A DNA stretch of 64,000 nucleotides from Mesorhizobium sp. M2D.F.Ca.ET.226.01.1.1 (GTDB taxonomy: Bacteria > Pseudomonadota > Alphaproteobacteria > Rhizobiales > Rhizobiaceae). The position numbers and the translations under genes are program-made. Location: the NCBI RefSeq assembly GCF_004022705.2, contig NZ_RZOY02000023.1, forward strand, positions 1 to 64,000, read 5' to 3'. This document shows positions 49,740 to 58,063 of this stretch, in pieces; within the stretch, counting starts at the first letter, position 1, and every line of letters starts with the position of its first letter. The notes beneath the pieces were generated by a model, which saw nothing but the letters and a program-made list of their open reading frames with translations, searched no databases and was not told the origin of the DNA.

Positions 49740-49755
49740 TGTGAAGCGTTTCACA
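49740..49755. promoter_or_regulatory. CRP/FNR-type palindrome TGTGA-N6-TCACA
   Basis: TGTGAAGCGTTTCACA is a perfect 16-bp palindrome and fits the enteric CRP consensus exactly. It is centred between two outward-facing candidate transcripts and not near a protein start. Confidence 0.5.
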
Positions 49756-49893
49756 TAGGGACGCATAACGGTCGAAAGACAGAATCTAGGCCCCCTCAAC
49801 ACTGTCGTATTCTCGTCGTACTACCGCGTTAAAAAGTAATGGTTGATGATTTGTCGACCGCGGATGGACCGGCGACAGATCGCAACATCGAGG

Positions 49894-49925
49894 AAGCGAG
49901 GCTTTTGCTCCGCTTTTTTGTTTTT
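49894..49925 (+). terminator. Plus-strand terminator in the gene-free stretch
   Basis: AAGCGAG pairs with CTCCGCTT (one bulged C) around GCTTTTG, followed by TTTT-G-TTTTT. No protein gene ends here on the plus strand, so it implies a non-coding transcript from upstream. Confidence 0.55.
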
Positions 49926-50003
49926 GGCCTCCAGGCCATTGAGCGCGCAATGCCGCAGAAGCCGCTCCGCGTTCTTTCTGACATTGCTCCTGGCCAAGAA
50001 AAA

Positions 50004-50027
50004 GCCCGCCGGAATGACCCGGCGGGC
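50004..50027 (-). terminator. Terminator of ald
   Basis: GCCCGCCGG and CCGGCGGGC form a perfect 9-bp stem; on the minus strand TTTTTCTT follows. It lies 26 bp past the ald stop. Confidence 0.85.
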
Positions 50028-50053
50028 GTGACAGGAGGAATTCTTGCCGGATA

Positions 50054-51169
50054 TCAGGCGGCAAGCACCGCCTTCGGCTCGACCATTTCGTAGCCGAGCG
50101 CTTCGGCGACCGCGCGGTTGGTGATCTTGCCCTTGTGGACATTGAGGCCGTTGCGCAAATGGTGGTCGTCGACCAGCGCCTTCAGGCCTTTGTCGGCAAG
50201 CTGCAGGCCGTAATGCAGCGTCGCATTGTTGAGCGCGTGCGCCGAAGTGACCGGCACGGCGCCCGGCATGTTGGCGACGCAATAGTGGATCACGCCATCG
50301 ACCTCATAGGTCGGATCGGCGTGCGTCGTGGCGTGCGAGGTCTCGAAGCAGCCGCCCTGGTCGATCGCGACGTCGACCAGCACCGAGCCCTTCTTCATGC
50401 CGGACAGCATTTCGCGGGTCACGAGCTTGGGCGCCGCCGCGCCCGGAATCAGCACTGCGCCGATGACGACGTCGGCCGAGAAGCATTCTTCTTCCAGCGC
50501 CTCGACGGTCGAGTAACGGGTGTGGACGCGGCCGCCAAAAATGTCGTCGAGCTGGCGCAGGCGCGGGATCGAACGGTCGATGATGGTGACGTCGGCGCCG
50601 AGGCCGGCCGCCATCTTGGCCGCATGCAGGCCGACGACGCCGCCGCCGAGCACGGTGACCTTGCCGGGCAGCACGCCGGGCACGCCGCCAAGCAGCACGC
50701 CGCGGCCGCCATTGGCCTTCTGAAGCGCGGTGGCGCCGGCCTGGATCGACAAGCGGCCGGCTACTTCCGACATCGGCGCCAGCAGCGGCAGGCCGCCGCG
50801 GTCGTCGGTCACGGTCTCGTAGGCGACGGCGGTGACGCCCGAAGCGAGCAGGCCCTTGGTCTGATCCGGATCCGGGGCCAGGTGGAGATAGGTATAGAGG
50901 ATCTGGCCATCGCGCAGCTGGACCCATTCATTGGGCTGCGGTTCCTTGACCTTGACGATCATGTCCGACTTGGCGAACACGTCGGCGGCCGTCTTGGCGA
51001 TGGTCGCGCCAGCGGCGCGGTAGGCATTGTCGTCGGCGCCGATGCCGGCGCCAGCACCCGTCTCGACCAACACTTCGTGGCCATGCGCGACATATTCGCG
51101 GACCGAGCCGGGCGTCAGGCCGACGCGATATTCATGGTTCTTGATTTCCTTGGGGCAGCCGACACGCAT
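50054..51169 (-). CDS. ald: Alanine dehydrogenase
   Basis: A 371-aa NAD-dependent enzyme that interconverts alanine and pyruvate plus ammonia. [20 protein letters not shown] is the family N-terminus, with the start at 51169; a longer frame lacks similarity. [20 protein letters not shown] binds NAD, and His in [10 protein letters not shown] is the expected catalytic residue. It diverges from an Lrp-type regulator, its usual controller. Confidence 0.96.
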   Translation of the reverse strand: MRVGCPKEIKNHEYRVGLTPGSVREYVAHGHEVLVETGAGAGIGADDNAYRAAGATIAKTAADVFAKSDMIVKVKEPQPNEWVQLRDGQILYTYLHLAPDPDQTKGLLASGVTAVAYETVTDDRGGLPLLAPMSEVAGRLSIQAGATALQKANGGRGVLLGGVPGVLPGKVTVLGGGVVGLHAAKMAAGLGADVTIIDRSIPRLRQLDDIFGGRVHTRYSTVEALEEECFSADVVIGAVLIPGAAAPKLVTREMLSGMKKGSVLVDVAIDQGGCFETSHATTHADPTYEVDGVIHYCVANMPGAVPVTSAHALNNATLHYGLQLADKGLKALVDDHHLRNGLNVHKGKITNRAVAEALGYEMVEPKAVLAA

Positions 51170-51324
51170 TTTCTTCTCCTGTGCGCGCCCTTTGAAGGGC
51201 GCTCTCCCTGTCACTCGTGCATGCCATCAGCCTCCAGACGCGGAGGCGACATGCAGTAATGGCAGTCAACCACGAATCGTTCCGTATGTGTTTGCGAATG
51301 CGCTTGCGGCGATGGCTACTCTTC

Positions 51325-51357
51325 GATAATCGTTGCGCGAAATACGAAGAAGTTCGC
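51325..51357. promoter_or_regulatory. Imperfect palindrome in the ald/Lrp divergent region
   Basis: TGCGCGAA and TTCGCA flank about 11 bases just before the Lrp-type gene. The 202-bp gap has further TGCG-like words, suggesting several binding sites. Assignment to the regulator is an inference. Confidence 0.3.
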
Positions 51358-51371
51358 AGGAATCACGAAAA

Positions 51372-51845
51372 ATGCCGCTCGACAGGATTGATATCGCCAT
51401 TCTGGAGACTTTGCAGAAGGATGGCCGGATACCTAACGCGGCGCTTGCCGAGAAGGTCGGCCTTTCGCAATCCGCCTGTTCGCGCCGGCTCGACAATCTC
51501 GAAAAGTCCGGAACCATCCGCGGCTATCACGCGCGGCTTTCGAACAGCGCGCTCGGCCACCAGATGACGGCGATCGTGCACATATCGCTGTCGGGGCAAT
51601 TCGAAAAGACGCTGTCGGATTTCGAGGCGGCGATCAAGCGTTGCCCGAACGTGCTCTCCTGCCATCTGATGTCGGGCGAATACGACTACATCCTGCGCAT
51701 CGCGGCAAAGGACCTCGTCGACTATGAACGCATCCACAAGGAATGGCTGTCGGCCATGCCGCATGTGACGAAGATCAACTCGTCCTTCGCGCTGCGCGAG
51801 ATCGTCGATCGCACGGCGGTCGGCTTGCGACCGGAAATGGCCTAG
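51372..51845 (+). CDS. Lrp/AsnC-family regulator of alanine dehydrogenase
   Basis: A 157-aa feast/famine regulator. The N-terminal HTH covers NAALAEKVGLSQSACSRRLDNLE (only its core NAALAEKVGLSQ is needed), and the C-terminal RAM ligand domain has LSCHLMSGEYDYILRI. The start MPLDRIDIAIL at 51372 fits the family; a frame from 51333 is longer than usual. Divergent placement suggests that alanine-responsive control of ald is its job (AldR-like). Confidence 0.9.
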   Translation: MPLDRIDIAILETLQKDGRIPNAALAEKVGLSQSACSRRLDNLEKSGTIRGYHARLSNSALGHQMTAIVHISLSGQFEKTLSDFEAAIKRCPNVLSCHLMSGEYDYILRIAAKDLVDYERIHKEWLSAMPHVTKINSSFALREIVDRTAVGLRPEMA

Positions 51846-51876
51846 GAACTCATAACCAGCAGGAGCCAGCGACGAT

Positions 51877-52227
51877 ATGACAGAAAGAGCTACCTTGCCC
51901 GAGTCGTTGCCGGCAACCGCCGTCGTCCGCGTCTCGCGCGCCAGCTATGACCCGAGCCGGTTCGCGGAGGTCGACGCCGCGAGCAAAAAGACCGCGCAGT
52001 ACATAATCCCGGCCATCAGACGGCTACCTGGGCTCCTTCACTTTTATGCCGGCGTCTCGCCGAAGGGCTCGATCGTGCAGGTCAGTGTCTGGGACACCGA
52101 AGAGCATGCGGCGCAGCTCGACACGCTGAAGGAGATGGTCGTCGACGGCCGCAGGGACATGGAGGCGGTCGGCGTGACGTTTACCCCGATTTTCAACTAT
52201 CCGATCGACTGGACTTGGACCGTCTGA
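51877..52227 (+). CDS. ABM-like dimeric alpha/beta-barrel protein
   Basis: A 116-aa protein with the pattern of antibiotic-biosynthesis-monooxygenase/Dabb folds: an early strand VVRVSRASYD, then LPGLLHFYAGVSPKGSIVQVSVWDTEEHA, where only LLHFYAG and VSVWDTEEHA are diagnostic. No catalytic residue can be assigned. AGGAGCC precedes the ATG; it is 31 bp after the Lrp-type gene and could share its transcript. Confidence 0.65.
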   Translation: MTERATLPESLPATAVVRVSRASYDPSRFAEVDAASKKTAQYIIPAIRRLPGLLHFYAGVSPKGSIVQVSVWDTEEHAAQLDTLKEMVVDGRRDMEAVGVTFTPIFNYPIDWTWTV

Positions 52228-52239
52228 CCTGAGGCGGCG

Positions 52240-52899
52240 CTAGGTAGTCGCGGCCTCCGTCACCACCTCGCTCATCGGAATGTCGTGCGGCTGTGGGTAG
52301 ATAGTGGCAATCCGCTGCAACTCATAGCCGACGCCGATGACGAGCGGCCGAAACGGCATCGCCGCCAGCGTGCGGTCGAAGAAGCCGCCACCGTAGCCCA
52401 GCCGGTATTTGCCGGGATCGATGCCGACGATCGGCGAGATCACGATGTCGGGCAGGACCGGTTCGCCCGCGGCCGGGATCGGAATGTTCCAGACGCCTTT
52501 TTCCAGCCGGTCGCCCGGCCTATAGGCGCGGAACACCAGCGGGTGCCGCTTCTCGACGACGACGGGCAGCGCGGTGCGGCCGCCGCGCTCATTAATCGAA
52601 GCCATCCAGCCGCGCAAATCCGGCTCGCCGCGAAAAGGCCAGTAAAGGCTGACCATCCGGCCGGCTATGTCGCCGATCAGCGCATCGAGACCATCGGCGA
52701 TCCGCGCCGACATGGCGGAGCGAATATCGGCCGAAACGGCAAGGCGGGCATTGATAAGCCGCTCACGCTCGGCCTTGCGCCATCGCTTCACATCCGTCCA
52801 GTCGGAGAGCGGCTCGCGGTATTCCGGGCCGAGTTCGTGCAGGAAGCAGGGCGGTGAGGCGTATTGCGCCGGTCCTTCATCGTCGCGGTCGTCAGCCAT
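52240..52899 (-). CDS. 5-formyltetrahydrofolate cyclo-ligase family protein
   Basis: A 219-aa protein of the 5-FCL/MTHFS family, which makes 5,10-methenyl-THF from folinic acid using ATP. The nucleotide/folate motif GKYRLGYGGGFFDRTL (about residues 162-177) is present, and KRWRKAERERLINAR is the N-terminal basic site. A 40-residue N-terminal extension with YASPPCFLHELGPEYREP marks a branch distinct from YgfA, so the exact substrate is uncertain. Confidence 0.85.
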   Translation of the reverse strand: MADDRDDEGPAQYASPPCFLHELGPEYREPLSDWTDVKRWRKAERERLINARLAVSADIRSAMSARIADGLDALIGDIAGRMVSLYWPFRGEPDLRGWMASINERGGRTALPVVVEKRHPLVFRAYRPGDRLEKGVWNIPIPAAGEPVLPDIVISPIVGIDPGKYRLGYGGGFFDRTLAAMPFRPLVIGVGYELQRIATIYPQPHDIPMSEVVTEAATT

Positions 52900-53067
52900 G
52901 CTTGGCTCCTGTCGTGGTGCTTCACGCTATACCTGCGGCAGTGCGCGTTACATGTGCATTCACGACGCCGCCCGACGACTCTGGGCATGTTGCCCGCCCG
53001 GCAGGACGTTGTTGCAGCGCACAAAAATACCTACATCTGTGGTGCGGTTTTACCTTCGCGAGGTGGC

Positions 53068-54336
53068 ATGAAAATGAGCGAAAGCACGCATCACGTCGTT
53101 GTCGTCGGCGCCGGGTTCGGCGGCCTCGAGCTCACCCGCGCGCTGGCCGGCGCACCGGTGCGCATCACCATGATCGACAAGCGCAACCACCATCTTTTCC
53201 AGCCGCTGCTGTACCAGGTGGCGACGACGTCGCTGGCAACCTCCGAAGTCGCCTGGCCGATCCGTCATCTGCTGCGCAGGCGCAAGGACGTGACGACGCT
53301 TCTGGGCAATGTCACTGGCGTCGACCGCGCCGGCAAGCGCGTGCTGATCGAGGACGGCAGCTCTATTGCCTACGACACTCTGGTTCTCGCCACCGGCGCG
53401 CGCCACGCCTATTTCGGCCATGACGAATGGGAGCCTTTCGCGCCGGGCCTGAAGACGCTCGAGGATGCCACGACGATCCGTCGCCGCATCCTGCTCGCCT
53501 TCGAGCAGGCCGAGCGCGAAACCGATCCGGCGAAGCGCCAGGCGCTGCTGACGTTTGTCATCGTCGGCGGCGGACCGACCGGGGTCGAGCTCGCCGGCAC
53601 CATCGTCGAGCTTGCGCATGACACGTTGCGCGGCGAGTTCCGCCATATCGACACACGGCAAGCGCGCGTCGTGCTGATCGAGGCCGGCGACCGCATCCTG
53701 GCCAATTTCGCGCCGCAGCTTTCCGACTATGCCCGCAAGGCGCTGGAACGGCTGGGCGTCACCGTCGTGCTTGGGCGCCCCGTCACGCAGCTGGATGCGG
53801 AAGGCGTCGTCTTCGGCGGCAAGCATCTGCCGGCGAGGACGATCATCTGGGCGGCCGGCGTTGCCGCTTCGCCTGCGGCCGAGTGGCTGGGCGCTTCCGC
53901 CGACCGGGCGGGCAGGGTGCTGGTCGAGGCCGACCTCACCGTGCCGGGCAATCCAGACATTTTCGTCATCGGCGATACCGCACTTGTATTGCGGCCGGAT
54001 GGCAAGCCGGTGCCGGGCGTGGCGCCTTCGGCCAAGCAGGAGGGCAAGCATGTTGCCGCGACGATCAAGGCGCGGCTTGCCGGCGATACGGCCAGTCGTC
54101 CCTTCCAGTACCGGCATGCCGGCGATCTGGCGACGATCGGCAAGCGTGCCGCCGCGATTGATTTCGGCTGGATCAAGCTCACCGGCTGGCTCGCCTGGTG
54201 GCTCTGGGGCATCGCGCACATCTACTTCCTGATCGATTTCCGCAACCGCTTGGCGGTCTCGCTTAGCTGGCTATGGATTTATCTCACGGGCCAGCGCAGC
54301 GCCCGGCTGATCACGCAGGGCGACGACAAGAGCTGA
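53068..54336 (+). CDS. ndh: Type II NADH dehydrogenase (NDH-2)
   Basis: A 422-aa non-pumping NADH:quinone oxidoreductase at the inner membrane. The FAD site VVVGAGFGGLELTRAL lies at residues 11-26, the NADH site FVIVGGGPTGVELAG near 168-182, and the C-terminal segment with LAWWLWGIAHIYFLIDFRNR is the membrane-binding region. Tandem starts at 53068 and 53074 are possible; AGGTGG favours the first. It diverges from the 5-FCL gene. Confidence 0.93.
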   Translation: MKMSESTHHVVVVGAGFGGLELTRALAGAPVRITMIDKRNHHLFQPLLYQVATTSLATSEVAWPIRHLLRRRKDVTTLLGNVTGVDRAGKRVLIEDGSSIAYDTLVLATGARHAYFGHDEWEPFAPGLKTLEDATTIRRRILLAFEQAERETDPAKRQALLTFVIVGGGPTGVELAGTIVELAHDTLRGEFRHIDTRQARVVLIEAGDRILANFAPQLSDYARKALERLGVTVVLGRPVTQLDAEGVVFGGKHLPARTIIWAAGVAASPAAEWLGASADRAGRVLVEADLTVPGNPDIFVIGDTALVLRPDGKPVPGVAPSAKQEGKHVAATIKARLAGDTASRPFQYRHAGDLATIGKRAAAIDFGWIKLTGWLAWWLWGIAHIYFLIDFRNRLAVSLSWLWIYLTGQRSARLITQGDDKS

Positions 54337-54375
54337 CCCGCCGCCTGCTTCATCAACGCGTCCCCCCTTTGGTGA

Positions 54376-54878
54376 TCGCGGCGCAAACCGGATCAGCCGC
54401 TGATCAACACCGACTTCCCGTCCTACAATTTCGATGTCATCGAGGGCGTAACCTACAGGATCGACGTGTCGCAGCCGCCGAAATACGATGCCAAGGGCGG
54501 CGTGGCGCATGCCGGTTCCAACCGCATCGTCGATCTGAAATTCGACGGCAAAGCAATTGATCCGGCAGCGAAATTCGTCGTTGCCACCAACAATTACCGT
54601 GCCGGCGGCGGCGGCAATTTCCCCTACATCAACGCTTCGAAGATCATCTGCAAAGCGCCGGACACCAACCGCGACGTGATCGTGCGCTATGTCGTCAGCC
54701 AGGGCACGATCAACCCGTCGGCGGACGACAACTGGTCGTTCACGCCGCTGCCCGGAACCAGCGTCGTCTTCGAGACCGGACCGAAGGCCAAGGATTCATC
54801 GCCGAGGTGAAATCCCTGAAGATCGAACCGGCCGGCGATGGCGAGGCAGGCTTTGCCAAATACTGCATCACGCTTTGA
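54376..54878 (+). pseudogene. Remnant of a cpdB-type 2',3'-cyclic-nucleotide phosphodiesterase, C-terminal end
   Basis: No start codon, but the frame from 54391 reads QPLINTDFPSYNFDVI, then VATNNYRAGGGGNFP and RYVVSQGTINPSADDNW, the end of the 5'-nucleotidase C-domain of CpdB/NucA enzymes. The frame stops at 54808-54810. Inserting one base near 54795 restores AKDFIAEVKSLKIEP and runs to a natural stop at 54876-54878. So the N-terminal three quarters are gone and the tail has a frameshift. It lies 40 bp after ndh. Confidence 0.85.
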
Positions 54879-55059
54879 TCCGGCGCTGTCGGGCTGCCCG
54901 ATCGCGATTTCATGACGTCATGTCACGAGCGTGTGGCTCCGCTTTGCAGCAGGGTACGCCGTTAACGGAAAAGTCGTCCTCTCGCAAAAAGCAGTGAACT
55001 GGAAGGGTCGCAGCCGCCACCACTCTGGTTCCGGCCGCTCGCATGCGATAGTTTTAGCC

Positions 55060-55188
55060 ATGCGTTATGTGATCGTCATCGCCGCCGTCACCTTCTTCCT
55101 GTTCTGGGACGGCCTCTACAATCATGGCCACTACCTCGACGTGACCGTGCGCGAGGTGTCGCACATCGTGCGCTACGTCACCGGGTAA
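55060..55188 (+). CDS. Small single-pass membrane protein
   Basis: A 42-aa protein, MRYVIVIAAVTFFLFWDGL at the N-terminus, which forms one membrane helix (about residues 3-19), then a short HGHYLDVTVREVSHIVRYV tail. Codon use is GC-rich and coding-like. The longer frame from 54931 has no similarity. It resembles small conserved rhizobial proteins by memory only. Confidence 0.5.
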   Translation: MRYVIVIAAVTFFLFWDGLYNHGHYLDVTVREVSHIVRYVTG

Positions 55189-55291
55189 GGGTCCCGCCGG
55201 TTGCGCATGGCGGGCGCGACATCGTTGCCGGTTGACGCACGGGTATCGCTCCCACAGAAACACCGCTGAATCGACGATCAGGGAGGCTGGA

Positions 55292-55582
55292 TTGATCCGG
55301 CACATCGTTTTCTTCAGCGTGCGACGCAAGGAAGATGTCGAGGCAGTGCGCTCGGGCCTGCTGGCGCTCGGCAAAATCCCGCATTCGAAGCATTTCGAGG
55401 TGACGCTCAACACCAAGGTCGATCTGTTCTCCAACGCAATCGACGTGGTCGTCTATGCCGAGTTCGAGGACGACGCGGCGCTTGCCGCCTACAAGGCGCA
55501 TCCGATTTATGCCGATACGACCAGCAAGGTGAAGCCGCTCCGCGAACTGCGCTATTCGGCCGATGTCGTAGCCGCGGCCTGA
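55292..55582 (+). CDS. Dabb (stress-responsive alpha/beta barrel) family protein, TTG start
   Basis: A 96-aa protein starting IRHIVFFSVRR after TTG at 55292, with GGGAGG six bases upstream. The Dabb pattern includes the HIVFF strand, LFSNAIDVVVYAEFEDDAAL and a final YKAHPIYADTTSKVKPL, only parts of which are needed. The fold dimerises. Biochemical role unknown. Confidence 0.82.
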   Translation: MIRHIVFFSVRRKEDVEAVRSGLLALGKIPHSKHFEVTLNTKVDLFSNAIDVVVYAEFEDDAALAAYKAHPIYADTTSKVKPLRELRYSADVVAAA

Positions 55583-55643
55583 GCCGCGAAGCGCGCTCCG
55601 CTGCTCTTGAACCGCAGGCCGGAATGGGGCACACCGCGCCGAC

Positions 55644-56519
55644 ATGATCAACAAATCCGCTCATCCGCTGGACCACCTCGTTCTGCCGACACGCAGCCTT
55701 GACGCCGTCCGCTCGCGTCTGGCCTCGCTCGGCTTTGTCGTCGCGCCCACGGGCGTCCATCCGTTCGGCACGGAGAATGCTTGCGCCTTTTTCGCCGACG
55801 GCACCTACCTTGAGCCGCTTGCCATCGGCAATGAGCAGACGGCGGACCGCGCCATTGGCGAGGGCAATGTCTTCGTCGCGCGCGACCGCCTTTACCGGCA
55901 GACCCTTGGCGATGAAGGCTTTTCCGCTGTCGTGTTTGCTACCGCCAATGCCGATGCCGATCATGCGCGCTATGTCGAGGCCGGCCTTTCGGCTGGCGAG
56001 ATGCTGAGCTTCTCCCGCGCCTTCGCCGACGCAAACGGCAAAAGTGATACGGCTTCCTTCAAGCTGGCATTCGTATCCGACAAGGAGGCCGATGAAGCCT
56101 TCCTGTTTGCCTGCCAGCGCATCAACGCGCCGAAAATCGACCGGACGGCCCTGCAGGCGCACGCCAATGGCGCGACGGGTATTTTGGAAATCATCGCCAT
56201 CAGCGACCGGCCTCCCGCGCAGATTGGATTGATCGCGACCGCCGCCGGCGCGGATGCCAGCGACGGCGATGCTGTGCGGCTGCCGAATGCGGTCCTCGGC
56301 GTCCTCTCGTCGGAAGACTATGGCTCGCGCTTCGGCTTGGTGGCCGCGCCGTCGGCGGGTCTGCGCTTCGTGGCCATTGTCCTTTCGGTCCGCGACAAAG
56401 CTGCCGTCATGCGCCTGCTTGCGAAGAACGCTATCGATCACGACATGAGCGGCAATGATATCGTCGTCGCGCCGGCGCCCGGGCAGGGTGCCGCCTTCAT
56501 CTTCCGGGAGATCCCATGA
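55644..56519 (+). CDS. VOC-superfamily (glyoxalase-like) protein
   Basis: A 291-aa protein with a two-module glyoxalase fold. LDHLVLPTRSLDAVRSRLASLGF (its first HLVLPTRSLD is the metal-strand pattern) and the later YLEPLAI supply candidate metal ligands His11 and Glu59. It probably acts on a hydrophobic or carbohydrate-like substrate, unknown. It overlaps kdsA by 4 bp. Confidence 0.8.
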   Translation: MINKSAHPLDHLVLPTRSLDAVRSRLASLGFVVAPTGVHPFGTENACAFFADGTYLEPLAIGNEQTADRAIGEGNVFVARDRLYRQTLGDEGFSAVVFATANADADHARYVEAGLSAGEMLSFSRAFADANGKSDTASFKLAFVSDKEADEAFLFACQRINAPKIDRTALQAHANGATGILEIIAISDRPPAQIGLIATAAGADASDGDAVRLPNAVLGVLSSEDYGSRFGLVAAPSAGLRFVAIVLSVRDKAAVMRLLAKNAIDHDMSGNDIVVAPAPGQGAAFIFREIP

Positions 56520-57361
56520 GCAACCCCCTGGCGCCCAATGCATCGGTAACCGTCGGCAAGGTCGTCTTCGCCAACAATGCGCCGCTGTCGCTGATCGCCG
56601 GCCCGTGCCAGCTTGAATCGCGCCAGCACGCTTTCGACATGGCCGGCGCGCTGAAGGAACTGACGCAGCGGCTGGGCATCGGCCTCGTCTACAAGACCAG
56701 CTACGACAAGGCCAACCGCACCTCGCTGTCGGCGACGCGCGGCGCGGGCCTCGACGCGGCGATGCCGATCTTCGACGATTTGCGCAAGGAGTTCGGCCTT
56801 CCGGTGCTGACCGACGTCCACACCGAGGAGCAGTGCGCGATCGTCGCCCCGCATGTCGATGTCCTGCAGATTCCCGCCTTCCTGTCGCGCCAGACTGACA
56901 TGCTTGTCGCCGCGGCAAGGACCGGCAAGGTCATCAATGTGAAGAAAGGCCAGTTCCTCGCGCCCTGGGACATGAAGAACGTCGTCGCCAAGATCACAGG
57001 TTCAGGCAATCCGAATGTGCTCGCCACCGAGCGCGGCGCCTCGTTCGGCTACAACACGCTGGTCTCGGACATGCGCGCGTTGCCGATCATGGCCGAGATC
57101 GGCGCCCCGGTGATCTTCGACGCCACCCATTCCGTGCAGCAGCCGGGCGGACAGGGCGGGTCCTCAGGCGGAGAAAGGCGCTTCGTGGAAACGCTGGCCC
57201 GGGCCGCGGTTGCCGTCGGCGTCGCCGGCGTCTTCATCGAGACCCATCAGGATCCGGACAATTCGACGTCTTCCGATGGTCCTAACATGCTGCCGCTGAA
57301 GGACATGCCGGCGCTGCTGGAGAGGCTCATGGCCCTCGACCGCATCGCCAAGGGGCACTAA
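56516..57361 (+). CDS. kdsA: 3-deoxy-D-manno-octulosonate 8-phosphate synthase
   Basis: KdsA (281 aa) condenses phosphoenolpyruvate and arabinose 5-phosphate to Kdo8P for the lipid A-core linkage. IAGPCQLESRQHAFDMA near the start, FKTSYDKANR-type sequence (YKTSYDKANRTS), KKGQFLAPWDM and FDATHSVQQPGG are diagnostic. There is no Cys in the N-terminal IAGPC position beyond the conserved one, so metal dependence cannot be settled by eye. It lies just upstream of the enolase region, its usual neighbourhood in alphaproteobacteria. Confidence 0.96.
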   Translation: MSNPLAPNASVTVGKVVFANNAPLSLIAGPCQLESRQHAFDMAGALKELTQRLGIGLVYKTSYDKANRTSLSATRGAGLDAAMPIFDDLRKEFGLPVLTDVHTEEQCAIVAPHVDVLQIPAFLSRQTDMLVAAARTGKVINVKKGQFLAPWDMKNVVAKITGSGNPNVLATERGASFGYNTLVSDMRALPIMAEIGAPVIFDATHSVQQPGGQGGSSGGERRFVETLARAAVAVGVAGVFIETHQDPDNSTSSDGPNMLPLKDMPALLERLMALDRIAKGH

Positions 57362-57373
57362 GTCTCGGCCACC

Positions 57374-58063
57374 TCATTTGCCGTGGCTCGGGCCGCCCAT
57401 CTCAATTGCGAAGACAGCGTAGTAGTTCAGCCCCCGCATCGGAGCGCTGACGGTCAGTATCCATCGAACATTGCCGTGGACCCGTTCATAGATCGGTGGG
57501 CCTCTCGAGGGTAGCGCGTCCGGCGGAACCTGGAAGGCGAAGGGAATACCGGCGCTCGACCGGATCGATTTACTCGGCACGATGATCGTTTCGCGCCATT
57601 TGAGCTCTTCCTTGTAGGTCGATTTTTGCGTTCCGCTGGTATTCGCGACCGGTCCGCCGACCCGATAGGTGCGGATGCACTTCAGTTGCACGGTGTAGTC
57701 GCCGCTCGGAGCCAGATCGTGGCTCGAGCGCACCGTACCTTCGAAGCGCCCTCCGGGCACCGCGGTTCCAGCTATCAGTGTCGTCGTACCGAACTTGCGA
57801 ACCCGCAAGGTGTCGCGGATCGCCTTCAGCAACGCGTAGAACGCGATAAGGACGAAAACGACGGGGATAAAGACGAGCGGATTGAATTCGCGATCCGTGA
57901 CGTCGAAGTTGAGTGGGAGCTCGAAGTACCAGACGATCAAAATGCCGATCAGGCCCATACCGCCGGCAAAGAAGTATCCGCTGGACGCATTGGCAGCATT
58001 GGCGTCGACCACCTGCGTCGGCGTCTGCATGGTCGTCTGCCGCCGATTGCGCGTGCCGCCCAT
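57374..58063 (-). CDS. Membrane protein of unknown function
   Basis: A 229-aa protein with two hydrophobic helices (about residues 29-48 and 60-80) followed by a soluble beta-rich domain containing GGRFEGTVRSSHDLAPSGDY and a KCIRTYRV strand. The layout recalls DUF3592-like proteins, but the assignment is weak. The start at 58063 has AGGGAG seven bases upstream; starts at 58090 and 58156 are open. It converges on kdsA. Confidence 0.65.
   Translation of the reverse strand: MGGTRNRRQTTMQTPTQVVDANAANASSGYFFAGGMGLIGILIVWYFELPLNFDVTDREFNPLVFIPVVFVLIAFYALLKAIRDTLRVRKFGTTTLIAGTAVPGGRFEGTVRSSHDLAPSGDYTVQLKCIRTYRVGGPVANTSGTQKSTYKEELKWRETIIVPSKSIRSSAGIPFAFQVPPDALPSRGPPIYERVHGNVRWILTVSAPMRGLNYYAVFAIEMGGPSHGK

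Larger units (their letters stand above)
49571..50053. other. 483-bp gene-free stretch with divergent RNA-like elements
   Basis: From left to right it holds a minus-oriented terminator (49598-49619), two hairpins (49633-49645, 49651-49691), a CRP-type palindrome (49740-49755), a plus-oriented terminator (49894-49919) and the ald terminator (50004-50027). Open frames here have no ribosome site or recognisable family. It is best explained as one or two small RNA genes. Confidence 0.55.

Noticed and set aside
49839-50093. An 84-codon frame on the plus strand in the gene-free stretch
   Set aside because: It runs through a terminator, overlaps the end of ald and has no recognisable family or good ribosome site.
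52900-53067. 6S RNA (ssrS), which often adjoins the 5-FCL gene
   Set aside because: The 5-FCL protein here belongs to an N-terminally extended branch and the gap is only 168 bp; I could not lay out the central 6S bubble. Kept only as a structured leader.
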